Part shown: positions 17,721 through 27,600 of the stretch, piece after piece
Layout of the letters: the number at the start of each line of letters is the position of its first letter
Position numbering within the stretch: position 1 is the stretch's first letter
Source: Nonomuraea candida
GTDB lineage: Bacteria; Actinomycetota; Actinomycetes; Streptosporangiales; Streptosporangiaceae
DNA length: 64,000 bases
Direction: 5' to 3'
Assembly (NCBI RefSeq): GCF_000725485.1
Contig: NZ_JOAG01000036.1
Coordinates: 148,121 to 212,120, forward strand
Notes under the pieces: generated by a model
Told to the model about the DNA's origin: nothing
The model's input: the letters and a program-made list of their open reading frames with translations, nothing else
Database searches by the model: none
Program-made: the position numbers and the translations under genes

Positions 17721-18665
17721 TCACCGTGCGGCGGTGGCGCGGCGGAGGGCCCAGGCCGTGAGGACGGCCACCCCCGCGGCCGCCAGCCCGACCGCCCGCG
17801 TCAGCCGCACGGCCCGCCGGATGTCCGCCACCTCCGGCCCCGGCCCGTCACCCATCGTCGGGCGCTCCTCGACCCTGCCCTCGTAGACGTTCTTGCCGCC
17901 GAGGGTGACACCGAGCGCGCCGGCGAACGCCGCCTCGCACCGCCCGGCGTTCGGGCTGGGATGCCGGTGCCCGTCGCGCCGCAGCACGGCCCGCGCCTGC
18001 CCCGGATCCGGCCCGGTCAGCACTGTGAGCACGCCCGCCAGCCGCGCCGGCACGTAGTTCGCCACGTCGTCGAGCCGCGCCGCCGCCCAGCCGAACCGCT
18101 CGTAGCGGGGAGAGCGGTGCCCGATCATGGCATCCAGCGTGTTGATCGCCCGATACGCCAGCATCCCCGGCACCCCCGCCACCGCGCCCCAGAACAGCGG
18201 GGCGACGACGGCGTCCGACGTGTTCTCGGCCAGCGACTCGACCGTGGCCCGCGCCAGCTCGGAAGCCTCCAGATGGCGCGGATCGCGGCCGCACAGGTGG
18301 GGGAGGCGGGCGCGGGCGCTTTCGAGGTCGTCCTGTTCGAGGGCGCCGGCCATGTGCTCGCCCTCCCTGGCGAGCGTGGTCCCGCCGAGCACGGCCCAGG
18401 TGACCAGGGCCGTCGTGGCCGTACGGAGCACGGGACGAGAGCCGGTCGCCCGCATGGCCAGCACGCCTGCGGCTGTCACGCCACCGACGCACACGGCGAC
18501 GTGCAGCACGCCGCGCCGCCGGTCGTCCGCGTACAGGGACTTCTCCAGCCCCGCCGCGGCGCGCCCGAACAACGCGACCGGGTGGGCGGAACTCTGCGGA
18601 TCGGCGAGCAGCCGATCGAGGGCCACGCCGAGAGCGAGCCCCAGGGGATCACACCAAATGGGCAT
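17721..18665 (-). CDS. cobD: Adenosylcobinamide-phosphate synthase, CbiB/CobD type
   Basis: A 314-aa integral membrane enzyme of cobalamin biosynthesis that attaches aminopropanol phosphate to adenosylcobyrate. Visible signatures: DPxxHPV-type start ADPQSSAHPVALFGRAAAGL, LAENTSDAVVAPLFWGAVAG, YRAINTLDAMIGHRSPRY, RLDDVANYVPARL and HPSPNAGRCEAAFAGALGV. The start chosen is ATG 18665 (MPIWCDPLGLALGVALD). It overlaps the upstream phosphotransferase gene by 17 bp. No other cobalamin genes are in the window. Confidence 0.92.
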   Translation of the reverse strand: MPIWCDPLGLALGVALDRLLADPQSSAHPVALFGRAAAGLEKSLYADDRRRGVLHVAVCVGGVTAAGVLAMRATGSRPVLRTATTALVTWAVLGGTTLAREGEHMAGALEQDDLESARARLPHLCGRDPRHLEASELARATVESLAENTSDAVVAPLFWGAVAGVPGMLAYRAINTLDAMIGHRSPRYERFGWAAARLDDVANYVPARLAGVLTVLTGPDPGQARAVLRRDGHRHPSPNAGRCEAAFAGALGVTLGGKNVYEGRVEERPTMGDGPGPEVADIRRAVRLTRAVGLAAAGVAVLTAWALRRATAAR

Positions 18666-19623
18666 GAAGCTCATCTTCGTGCACATCCAGCCATGCACTC
18701 GCACGGCGGATGCGCTCACCGGCCCCGCCCGCCCACATCTTCGCCCAGTTGCCACCGGCCGCGGCACGGGTGCGCATGACGTCGTACGAACGATGGAACC
18801 GCAGCCTGGCCACTTCCAGCAGCCGGCGCCGGTCCCGCGGCGGCAGCCCGTAGGCGTCGCAGAACAGCCGCAGCCGAGCCCCCACGTCCACGGTGCGGAG
18901 CAGCGGGGCACGATCGACGGGATCGGCGATGGGCGCCCAGTGGCGGAGCGTGGTGACGACGTCGAAGAGCCGCGTGGTGGGCCGCGCGAGATCAAAGTCG
19001 ATCATCGCGTACGGAACCGCTCCGGCGCCCGCACCGGCCCTCAGGCCGCCACCGACACGCCCGGCACCGGCCTCCTCGGCCACAAGCGTCCCACCCCCGC
19101 CCGAAGCCACCCCTCCCGCACCACCACTATGGCCGGCCCCGGCACGATGAGTCGGCCCGCTGCCATAGCCAACCTCGGAGGCGACCCGACGATGCAGAAG
19201 CTCGCTGTCCTCAACCCGAAATATCACGTTCTCCGGCGTTAAATCACAATGCCCGATGATCTCCGGCGCCCTGTCATCATTCGATCCCCCTTCCCACCCC
19301 TCCTGAGTGAGCGGGAACCCGGCCGTCGCGTCGTGAAACCGCCGCAACAACCCGGCGAGCGCCGCCAACGCCTCATCGGTCACGCTCTCGAGCCGAAGCC
19401 CGGTCGTACCCGGCAGAAAGGTGAGGATCTCGCGACCGAGCCCGTCCATCCCCACGACCCGGGGCGCGCCGTCGAACCCGGCGGCTTCCAGGTGTCTGAG
19501 CAGGGCGTGCACGGCGGGCGTCGACCTGCTGGCCGGTCTGCGCACGGTGTCCCCGACACGCACCACCCCGTCTGTCACGTCCCCGCCCTGCAGGGGAATC
19601 TCATGCAGGAGCGTCGCGACCAT
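18649..19623 (-). CDS. Aminoglycoside-phosphotransferase-superfamily kinase
   Basis: A 324-aa protein with the APH/choline-kinase-like catalytic signature: IGHCDLTPENVIF (HxDxxxxN-type loop, about residues 125-137) and MIDFDLA (metal-binding Asp, about 208). Between the two lies an expanded glycine/alanine-rich insert of roughly 60 residues that is not expected in the fold. ATG 19623 (MVATLLHEIPLQGGDVTDG) is preferred over a start at 19653. The substrate is unknown; antibiotic phosphorylation should not be assumed. Confidence 0.8.
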   Translation of the reverse strand: MVATLLHEIPLQGGDVTDGVVRVGDTVRRPASRSTPAVHALLRHLEAAGFDGAPRVVGMDGLGREILTFLPGTTGLRLESVTDEALAALAGLLRRFHDATAGFPLTQEGWEGGSNDDRAPEIIGHCDLTPENVIFRVEDSELLHRRVASEVGYGSGPTHRAGAGHSGGAGGVASGGGGTLVAEEAGAGRVGGGLRAGAGAGAVPYAMIDFDLARPTTRLFDVVTTLRHWAPIADPVDRAPLLRTVDVGARLRLFCDAYGLPPRDRRRLLEVARLRFHRSYDVMRTRAAAGGNWAKMWAGGAGERIRRASAWLDVHEDELHAHLV

Positions 19624-19713
19624 GCCCAGACAGCTTAGACCCAATTGCCCCACCCCCGCCTGGCCTTTTCCAACTACGGCCGGAGAGCGCGCGGCCCGCT
19701 AGCTTGGGGTCTC

Positions 19714-20448
19714 ATGCCGATCCTGCTGTCGCTGGCGGCGTTCCTCATGACGCTCCTGGGCGGGCTCGTGGCCGACCGGATCGGCACGCGCCGCCACCTC
19801 GTGCTGGGCTTCGCGGCCGGCGTCATGCTCGGGGTGGTCGCCTTCGACCTCCTCCCCGAGGCCCTCGCCGTCGAGGCGCCGCGCGTGCACGGCGTACCCC
19901 TGCCCATGCTCACGCTCGCCCTGGCCTTCCTCGCCATGCACATCCTGGAGCGCTCGACGGGCATGCACGACGCCCACGAGGGCGACTACGCCACCCACCG
20001 CCACACCCACGCCGGCGTCGGCCTCACGGCCGGCTCGGCCCTGGTCGTCCACAGCTTCCTGGACGGGGCCGCGATCGGCGCCGCGTACCAGACGAACGCC
20101 TCCCTGGCCGTGGCGGTGGCGCTCGGGGTGATCGCCCACGACTTCACGGACGGCTTCAACACGTACACACTCACGAGCCTGTACGGCAACGCCCGCCACC
20201 GAGCCCTCACCCTCCTCGCCCTGGACGCCCTGGCCCCGATCGCCGGCGCCACCCTCACCACCCTCCTCACGATCCCCGACACAGCCCTCGCCGCCTACCT
20301 GGGCCTTTTCGCCGGCTTCCTCCTCTACCTGGCCACCTCCGACATCCTCCCGGAGGCCCACACGCCAAGACACGCCACCGGCTGGACGCTGACGGCTACC
20401 GTGATGGGGACGGCTCTCATGTGGGGTGTGATCGGCCTGACAGACTGA
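19714..20448 (+). CDS. ZIP family divalent metal transporter
   Basis: A 244-aa membrane protein, mostly hydrophobic, of the ZIP (zinc/iron permease) family. Key segments: LVVHSFLDGAAIGAA (helix IV metal site), VIAHDFTDGFNTYTL (helix V metal site) and a His-rich loop with THRHTHAG before helix IV. ATG 19714 is used. It is followed 54 bp later by tRNA-Arg. Confidence 0.85.
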   Translation: MPILLSLAAFLMTLLGGLVADRIGTRRHLVLGFAAGVMLGVVAFDLLPEALAVEAPRVHGVPLPMLTLALAFLAMHILERSTGMHDAHEGDYATHRHTHAGVGLTAGSALVVHSFLDGAAIGAAYQTNASLAVAVALGVIAHDFTDGFNTYTLTSLYGNARHRALTLLALDALAPIAGATLTTLLTIPDTALAAYLGLFAGFLLYLATSDILPEAHTPRHATGWTLTATVMGTALMWGVIGLTD

Positions 20449-20502
20449 CACGGGGAAAACTTGTGCGTGACATGTCGCCGGATCATGCACAATAAGGCGG
20501 GA

Positions 20503-20576
20503 GCGCCCTTAGCTCAGCTGGATAGAGCACCGGACTTCTAATCCGACGGTCGCAGGTTCGAATCCTGCAGGGCGCG
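20503..20576 (+). tRNA. tRNA-Arg (anticodon TCT)
   Basis: A 74-nt cloverleaf. The acceptor stem GCGCCCT (20503-20509) pairs with AGGGCGC (20569-20575). The D-arm is AGCTCAGCTGGATAGAGC. The anticodon arm CGGACTTCTAATCCG has TCT in a seven-base loop. The T-arm is CAGGTTCGAATCCTG. No CCA is encoded. The integrase remnant about 200 bp downstream suggests the 3' end served as an integration site. Confidence 0.95.
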
Positions 20577-20725
20577 CTTTGATCATGGTCTGACCTGCGG
20601 CTATGCGGGATCGGATGCGTTCTAGAATTTTCGTCTAGTGGTTGCGTGCTCCCTGCGTGCTCGCGCGCACCGATCCCGCACACATCATGATCCATTTGTC
20701 ATCCTCTCACTCGCCCAAGAGCAGC

Positions 20726-20764
20726 GGCCCCGCCTCGCCGGGAGCAGGCGGCGAATGCGGGGCC
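20726..20764 (-). terminator. Hairpin terminator of the integrase remnant
   Basis: A perfect 8-bp stem, GGCCCCGC (20726-20733) with GCGGGGCC (20757-20764), just downstream of the minus-strand integrase stop at 20783. No T-tract. The rest of the gap between the tRNA and here shows no gene. Confidence 0.5.
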
Positions 20765-20782
20765 GGATGCTTAATCCGACTG

Positions 20783-20986
20783 TCAGCTCTTCAGCGAGAT
20801 GAGTTTCCCGGGCGCGGTCCTGTCTTCCTTGCCGAACAGCAGGGCCGCCGTCTTCTCGGCCGCGGCCGAGGCCACCTGCGGGTAGACGGAGGTGTAGGTG
20901 TCGGCGGTGAACGCACTGGAGGTGTGCCCCAGCGTCTCCTGCACGACCTTCATCTCCACTCCGGCCGCCAGCATCAGCGAGGCCGC
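20783..20986 (-). pseudogene. Tyrosine-type site-specific integrase, C-terminal remnant
   Basis: The last 67 codons match the catalytic C-terminus of actinomycete tyrosine recombinases: AASLMLAAGVEMKVVQETLG, the HTSSAFTADTYTSVYPQVA region with the nucleophilic Tyr, then AAAEKTAALLFG. Everything upstream of the AASLML segment is missing. The reading frame instead runs into unrelated sequence at the edge of the neighbouring transposase. An integrase beside a tRNA 3' end is typical of an integrative element; this one can no longer work. Confidence 0.8.
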
Positions 20987-21041
20987 CTGTACCGCTTCAA
21001 AACTCGAGAACATGGTCTGAGCTGGTGTTTCTTCGGGTTGG

Positions 21042-22102
21042 TCAGGCAGCACGGTGGTACTCGTTGATGACTCCGCTGAACACCTTTGGCCGCTGAACCC
21101 GGCCTTCCAGCGGCACCACGACGTCCTCGTCTTGATCAGGTGGGCGTTGTTGACGGGACTGGTGCGGGCGATCTGCGTTGTAGTGCTCGGCGTACTCGTC
21201 CAGAACCGATCGCAAATGACCTTCGTCGTATATCAGCATCCGGTCGATGCACTCGGCACGGGCGGTTCGGACCCAGCGTTCGGCGTAGCAGTTGGCTCGA
21301 GGCGTCCGTGACGGAGTCGTGATCACCGTGACGCCCAGGCTGGTGAAGATCTCGTCGAAGGCGGCGGTGAACTTGGCGTCCCGGTCACGGATGAGGAATC
21401 GAAACGACCTGGCTCGGTGCCCGAGATCCATGAACAGATTCCTCGCCTGCTGAGCCGTCCAGGCGCCTGTTGGGTGAGCAGTAACGCTCAGAATGTGCAC
21501 GCGTCGCGTTTCCACCTCCATCACGAACAACACGTACAGGCGCTTCAAGAAGACCGTGTCGACGTGGAAGAAGTCGCAGGCGAGCAATCCTTTCGCCTGC
21601 AGCCGCAGAAACGTCCGCCAAGAGGTATCGAAGCTTCGTGGCACCGGCCGGTGCCTGCGTGAACGTAGGATCGATACACGGTCGCTTCACCCACATGCAC
21701 GCCGAGTCGAACCAGCTCACCATGTACTCGCCGGTACCCCCACCTCGGGTTCTCGCGCGCCAGGCGGAGAACCAGATCCCGAACCTCTTTGCTTGTTCCG
21801 GGACGGCCGGCGCGGTGTGGGTGGGTCCACGAGCGTTTGATCAAACGACGATGCCAGGCCAGGAGGGTGGCGGGGGTTACGAGCCGATGTGTTCGTAGCA
21901 CCGACGGCAGGAAGCGGGCCAACCCCGCCAAGAGCGCCCGTTCGGCCCAGTCCGGCCTCGGCCGAACGACCTGACGCTTCAACACGGCGACCTCATGCCG
22001 GAGCACCATGATCTCGACATCCTTGGAGGCCTGACCACGCCCCAGCCACACCAACCAGCCGAACACCCGAATCAAGGTCAGATACAGCAGACGAACCGAC
22101 AC
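21042..22102 (-). pseudogene. Integrase-core (IS3-like) transposase, frameshifted
   Basis: Two reading frames together make one DDE transposase of the type common in actinomycetes. The N-terminal part (from 22102) reads [15 protein letters not shown]...[12 protein letters not shown], then [17 protein letters not shown]. The C-terminal part (to 21042) reads [51 protein letters not shown] and ends VINEYHRAA. The frame changes near 21676-21690, right after EATV. A related fragment lies at 55468-56097. Confidence 0.85.
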
Positions 22103-22431
22103 GGACCGCGATCTTGCCCTTGGGGCCTCTGGAGGTCAAAGTCGCAGATCAAGCACCACGCGATGAGTTATGACCCAGTACAGGTCCCGCTGGGATCCCG
22201 TGTTCGGCACGACCACGATCACCAGCGGGCGGGCGGCACTCCTTGAGGGCCTGCCGTGTGCCGTCGTCCTGGACGATCAGCGTCTCGTGCACGTCGCGAG
22301 ACCCGCGCGCCAGCCCTGAGCGGTCCTCGTGACCGACGGGGGTCGTAGCGGGCTCACCGGCTGCGAAGCCGGCGCGATCCGGCGAAGGGACAGAAAAGCT
22401 GACAGGGCCCACGCATCCTGCCGGGTACCGG
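22103..22431. other. Non-coding junction between transposase and toxin locus
   Basis: I find no convincing gene in these 329 bp. Short open frames exist on both strands (for instance 50 codons from ATG 22170), but none shows a recognisable motif. It is probably IS end plus 3' flank of the propeller gene. Confidence 0.4.
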
Positions 22432-24573
22432 TCAGGGCACCGGCGCCAGGAGGTGGACGCGGCGTCCGTTGTCCAGAGCCATCACGCAGGGCAGGCTGCC
22501 CAGGAGCCTTTCCGCCCTGCCCCCGATGACCGTGGTCTCGGGGTCCGGCGGGTCCCACCGGGACCATCCCCCACCCGCGGTGGAGGCCGCCCACACCTGA
22601 TGGTCGTTCCCGACGACCCACATGAGGCAGGCCGTCGGATTTCCCGGATCTTGGAAGGCGCCGATCGTGGCGCGGAGGCGGGCGTCGGCGGGGCGGCCGT
22701 GCGCCGTCCACTGCGAGGCGCCGTCCGGAGACCATCGATGGCTCCACACCTGGCCGCTCGGTGAGCCGACCACCATGATGTCCAGCGTGGCGGAGCCGGA
22801 GGGGACGGAGACCTGCCCGACATGGATGCCGGCGACGATCTTCTCGGCCGGGGCGGGGGTGCCCAGGCCGATCCAGCGGAACGCGGTGCCGTCGGGCACG
22901 TTGATCCACAGGTGCCCGTCGCCGGTGACGACGGCGGCGGCCGATCCTCCCGAGGGGAGGGGCTGCGCGCCGATGACGGCGAAGATCAGTTGGCCTGGAG
23001 GGGTGCCGCGATCCGTCCAGAGCCCCCCGCTCCCCGACGCGGAACGCATCCACAGCCGCCCGTCGTCGGCCAGCACGTGGACCACGGGGGAGGCGGAGAC
23101 CGGGATCGGGGCCACGCCGGTCTTGACCGATCTGCCGGTGGGAGCGCCGTGGTCGGCCCAGGTCCATTCCTCTCCGTCGGCCGTTCTGGCCCACAGACGG
23201 CCGTCGCTGCCGATCACGAATATCGAGATGCCGCCGGCCAGGGCCACGATCCCCACGCCTGCCCTGCAGACGACGCCCTCGGCGGGTGCGCCATGGTAGG
23301 TCCAGGTTTCGGACTGGGGGATGAAGTGGCCGTTCTCCACGCTCCGCCACACCTGGCAGTTCCACAGCGCGCCGTTCTCGTCGAGGGCGGCGACGCCGAC
23401 CGAAGGATGCTCGGACGGCGGGAAGTCATGGGCTCCGACGATCGAGGTCACCGAGCCGGGGTGGTCGTGGCGCTCCCACTGCAGGCCGTTCGCGCCCGCA
23501 TCGAAGGTCCACAGGTTGAAATCCCAGGAGACGCCGGCGGTGAACACGCGGTCCTGGCCGTCCGCGGCCACGACTTCGACGGCGGAGACCGGGTCGACGG
23601 AGGTGCCGGCCGGTACGGCGCCCAGCTCCTTCCAGTCGCCGGTCAGCGTGCGGGTCCAGATGGCACCGCTGATGCGGGCCATGACGACGGGCTCGCCGGG
23701 CCTGGTGTCGGGGCCCTTGCGGACCACCACGGCGGTGACGGCGGGGTTGTCCAGGCCGGCTGGATGCCCGAGATCGAACCATTGCCAGTCGCGCCCCGAG
23801 CCGACGAGCATGCTGACAGTCGCCTCGGAGGAGAAACCCAGAACGGCGCACGCCTGAAGCCGCCCTGTGTCGTCCAGGAACGCGGTGGCCGACAGCCCGG
23901 ATTCGTTGAGGAGGAAGCCGGGGGGCGGATCGGTGACATCCTGCCAGGTCCAGACCGCGTTCTCGTGGAGGGCGACCTGGATGCTGCCGTCGAAGGTCTC
24001 GCGGTCACGCGCCACGGCGAAGATGTGCGGCTGCGGTTCCGATCCAGGCGCGACGGACGCGAGGGCCATGCCGAGTTCGACGGCGATCCAGTCGGCCTCC
24101 GCGGCGATGCGGAACCAGGTGCCGTCGGGGTCGAGGCCTTGACGGATCCAGGGCCGTCCGAGGCCGCTGCTGACCACCAGCGTGTGCCTGAGCGCCGCGC
24201 CCCGGGGGACGGCGCTCGCGGTGATGTCGCCGCACTCGGCGAAGAAGAACTCGCCCGTCTCCGGCGCCGGGCCGGACAGGCCGGTCCACGGCGTGGGCGT
24301 CGCTCCCCGCTGGTACGACCAGACCTTCACGTCGCCGCCCACCACCAGAGGCAGCAGGCCCCCCGATCCGCCGTCGGCGACCAGGGCCGCGTCGAGCACC
24401 TCCCCGGCGCCGGGCGGGACGCCGAGGCGCTCCCACGTCCATCCGCTCTCCGTGCGCCGGCGCAGGTAGAGGTGGCCGCCGACGGTGCCGGCCGCGATGG
24501 TGGCGGCATCGCCCACCCGGGCCCACGTGACCTCCCCGGGGCCGCCCAGTCTTGTCCAGTCGATGGCCGGCAT
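22432..24573 (-). CDS. Multi-repeat beta-propeller protein of the Tc locus
   Basis: A 713-aa protein without signal peptide, built of roughly 50-residue repeats. I count about 14 copies of a blade motif ending in W-x-W/x-x-G-x-P, for example WTWERLGVPPG, WTGLSGP, WTWQDVTDPPPG, WQWFDLGHPAG, WKELGAVPAG, WTYHGAPAEG, WTWADHGAPTG, WTDRGTPPG and FRWIGLGTPAP. Each is preceded by a GxLWxR-type strand. This resembles the DUF346/PLL-lectin style of propeller, and 14 units would suit two seven-bladed propellers. It begins 39 bp after the second TcA gene on the same strand, so it is probably co-expressed with the toxin. A role in sugar or receptor binding, or as a scaffold, is inference. Confidence 0.7.
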   Translation of the reverse strand: MPAIDWTRLGGPGEVTWARVGDAATIAAGTVGGHLYLRRRTESGWTWERLGVPPGAGEVLDAALVADGGSGGLLPLVVGGDVKVWSYQRGATPTPWTGLSGPAPETGEFFFAECGDITASAVPRGAALRHTLVVSSGLGRPWIRQGLDPDGTWFRIAAEADWIAVELGMALASVAPGSEPQPHIFAVARDRETFDGSIQVALHENAVWTWQDVTDPPPGFLLNESGLSATAFLDDTGRLQACAVLGFSSEATVSMLVGSGRDWQWFDLGHPAGLDNPAVTAVVVRKGPDTRPGEPVVMARISGAIWTRTLTGDWKELGAVPAGTSVDPVSAVEVVAADGQDRVFTAGVSWDFNLWTFDAGANGLQWERHDHPGSVTSIVGAHDFPPSEHPSVGVAALDENGALWNCQVWRSVENGHFIPQSETWTYHGAPAEGVVCRAGVGIVALAGGISIFVIGSDGRLWARTADGEEWTWADHGAPTGRSVKTGVAPIPVSASPVVHVLADDGRLWMRSASGSGGLWTDRGTPPGQLIFAVIGAQPLPSGGSAAAVVTGDGHLWINVPDGTAFRWIGLGTPAPAEKIVAGIHVGQVSVPSGSATLDIMVVGSPSGQVWSHRWSPDGASQWTAHGRPADARLRATIGAFQDPGNPTACLMWVVGNDHQVWAASTAGGGWSRWDPPDPETTVIGGRAERLLGSLPCVMALDNGRRVHLLAPVP

Positions 24574-24612
24574 CAGCGGCTACACCCCTGCTTTCATCGC
24601 GACATCCTTCGG

Positions 24613-27600
24613 TCAGCGGATCGTGTACCGGACGATGATGTGGGGGTCCGCCTGCCGGCCGCGGTGCACCACGGCGTCGTCGGCGGGGACGGTCAGCGAG
24701 AACGCGCCCGAAGCGGTGAGCTGGGCGCCGAGTTCCGGGAGCGCCGCCGCGTCCACGGGGGACGGGCCTCGTACGAGCGTCTCCCCGGATATCCCGTAGA
24801 GCTCGACCGCTTTCACGTCGATCGTCGCCGACTGGGAGAAGTAGGGGAACCAGCTCTTCTCGACCCGCAGCCGCAGGCCGTCGCCGCCGGCCAGGAAGGC
24901 CGCCCAGTCGGTGGGGAAGTCGTGGCGCAGGCTGAACGACCGCGCGAGGGTCTGGCCCGCCGCGGCGGCGAAGCGTTCACGCAGGTCCTTGGCCACGGCG
25001 TCGGACCGCACGCCCGGCCGGGCTGTGTAGCTGATGTGCAAGACGGCGTCGGAGATGCTCGAGTAGTCGAAGGTACGCAGGTGGGGAGGCAGGGTCAGGG
25101 CCCAGGTGCTGATCGCGCCGGCCCCCTCGAACGGCAGGTAACGGTCGTCGCGCGCCCCCGCGTCGAACATGCCCGTGTCGCGTACGGCGGAGCTGGTCAC
25201 CACCGACTCCAGAGCGCCGGGAAAGTCCAGGAACCGCGGATCCTCCCCGGGAAGCCGGGTGTACTTGTCGTCGATCAGCCCGGGGTCGCGGCGGATGGAG
25301 CTGCGCTGCAGCGACAGGGTGGCCGCCACGGACGTGTACGGGCCGGTCACGGCCGGCAGGCTGAGCGCCACCGTGCTGACGCGGCGCAGGTAGTGGCCGG
25401 GCGTCTCCAGGTCGTAGCGCCATTCCGGCACGGTGAACTGGCACGACCCCTTGGACCGCAGTTCGAGCAGCGCCAGCGGATCCAGCATGCGGAGCGAGAC
25501 GTGGGTGGTCAGTTCGAACTCGCGCCGGTTGTGCTCCAGATAGGCCAGCTGCAGGCGGGTGAGGTCGTGGTGGAGCCGCTCTCCCGCCTGCAGGCCGCGA
25601 CGGCCGGTCTCCCAGTGCGAGAAGCCGATGAAGGTCTGCCCGTCGAGCTCGGGACGCATCAGCTCCCGCTTCACGGCGTGCTCGGCCGAGCGCGCGACGT
25701 CGACCGCCGTCCGGTAGTGCTCGGCGAAGCTGCGCGAGACCTCGCCGCAGAGCCAGGTGAACAGCTCGGTGTTGGTGTCCTTCGAGGCCAGGTAGGCGTC
25801 CACCTTCTCGGCCCGCTGGATCTGGTCGCGGGCCAGGTCGTATTCGCGCCGCGCGACCTGTTCGTGCACGAGGGCGGCGATGAGCTGGCGCCCGTTCTGC
25901 ATCAGTTCCAGCGCGGCCTGGTTGCTCTGCTGGACGAAGTCGAGATCCCTGCGCTGGTATCCGGCGATCTTGGCGGCCCGGCCGCCGTCGTAGGCGTCCT
26001 GCTCGGCGGCCCCGCGGATGGCCGTGGCGAGCGTTCTGCCCACCGAGGACAGCAGGGGCCCGCCGAACTCCACGTGGCCGCCGATGCCGAACGGCTCGAT
26101 GTCGACGCCCATGTTGGGCATCATGCCGAGCACGCCGTAAATGACGTCCAGGTCGATGGCGTCGCGTTGCTTGTCCCGCGAGGCAGGCAGGTGGATGTTC
26201 AGCTCGGCGTGCTCATTGGGGATCAGGTCGAGCGATCCCTGGCTCTGCGCGCCCGCCTGGATCTGCGGGTCGCCTTCCCGCGCCAGCCGCGGGGCCGGTC
26301 TGGTCTCCTGCGCGATGACGGTCGCGTAGCGTTCGACCAGCTTCTGGAGCACTTCGGAGAAGTTCGCCTCGGTCACGGTCGTGCGGGCCAGGCTGACGTC
26401 CCGCAACTTGTCGACCTCCGACTCCGGGCGGCCGAGCAACAGCTGGAAGTGGCGGTAGCGGGCGAAGGTCATGGCGCGGGTGCGCAGCAGCGCCTCGGTG
26501 CCGGCCTCGGCCTCCTTCCAGGCGAGGAAGCGCACGTCCCGGGTGAGCTTGGCCATGCCTATCTCGTGTTCCTGCCGCCGCCGGGCGAGCTCCTCGCCGT
26601 CGCGCCGTTCCATCGCCGACAGCAGGGCGGCGCCGGCCGCCTTGACCTCCGAGGTGATCTCCAGCGCCTTCTGGATCAGCCGCGTGGCGCGTACCGGCGA
26701 GGCGGGCGCCCGGGTGCCGGCGACCGCGCCCGCGATGTCGATGCCCGCGGCGGTGGCGCGCGACAGCAGGCCGGGGTCCAGCGCAGGCGAGAAGAGCGCG
26801 AGCCGGCGGACGACGCCGGTGATGTCCTGGCAGTTGCGGATCTTGAACAGACGGTCGGCGACGGTGTCCCAGTAGCCGAGCAGCTGGTCGTTGCGCGGGA
26901 CGCAGAAATAGAGGCTGCGCCCGATCCCCAGCAGCGCGGTGCCGTTCGCTCCCGTTCCCGGCGCCCCGGAAGGCGGTGTGTTGGCGAACGGCAGCTGATT
27001 CTCCAGCTGGACCAGCACGTTCCCGAAGGCCCCGAGCCCGGCCTCCTTGAGCTGGCCATAGGTCATCCGCGGCGCGGCCCGGTGCCGGGGCACCTGGGCC
27101 GGACGCGGGCCGAGGATGTTCGCGGCCAGCACGTACAGCTGGGTCGCCTCGTTGATCGACTCGGCGTTGTCGAGCCGGAACAGGCTGTCGCCCCAGGCGA
27201 TGAGGTTCTCCACATACTTCATCACCACGTAGTACTGGTACGCGACCACCCGGGTCCTGGCCACCCGGTGCGGGCGGAACGGCTCGCGGCGCAGCCCTTC
27301 GTAGCTGACCGCGGCCGCGGCGAGCAGGACCTTCTCCTCCGGGGTGAGCTGGGAGGGCGGACGGCTCAGCACGGCCACCAGTTCGTCGACCCTGGGCATG
27401 TCGCCGGGCCTGGGGTTGCGGAAGCGGACGAACTTCCAGAACCGCTGGGGCACCGGCGTGCCCGGGTCGGTCTCGGTGGGGTCGAAGACGTGGTGGAACC
27501 AGCGCTGGGCCTCGGCGAAGCGCTGGTTCTTGCTCAGATGGACCGCGATGGTCACCGGCGCGTGGAAGAACAGCTCCCAGTTGTAAACCGAGTACGGGCC

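Noticed and set aside
18649..19623. Antibiotic-resistance gene
   Set aside because: The superfamily signature only shows a small-molecule or protein kinase fold. Nothing supports aminoglycoside as substrate.
20577..20725. Second tRNA or att repeat directly after tRNA-Arg
   Set aside because: No second cloverleaf and no repeat of the tRNA 3' end seen in this stretch or elsewhere in the window.
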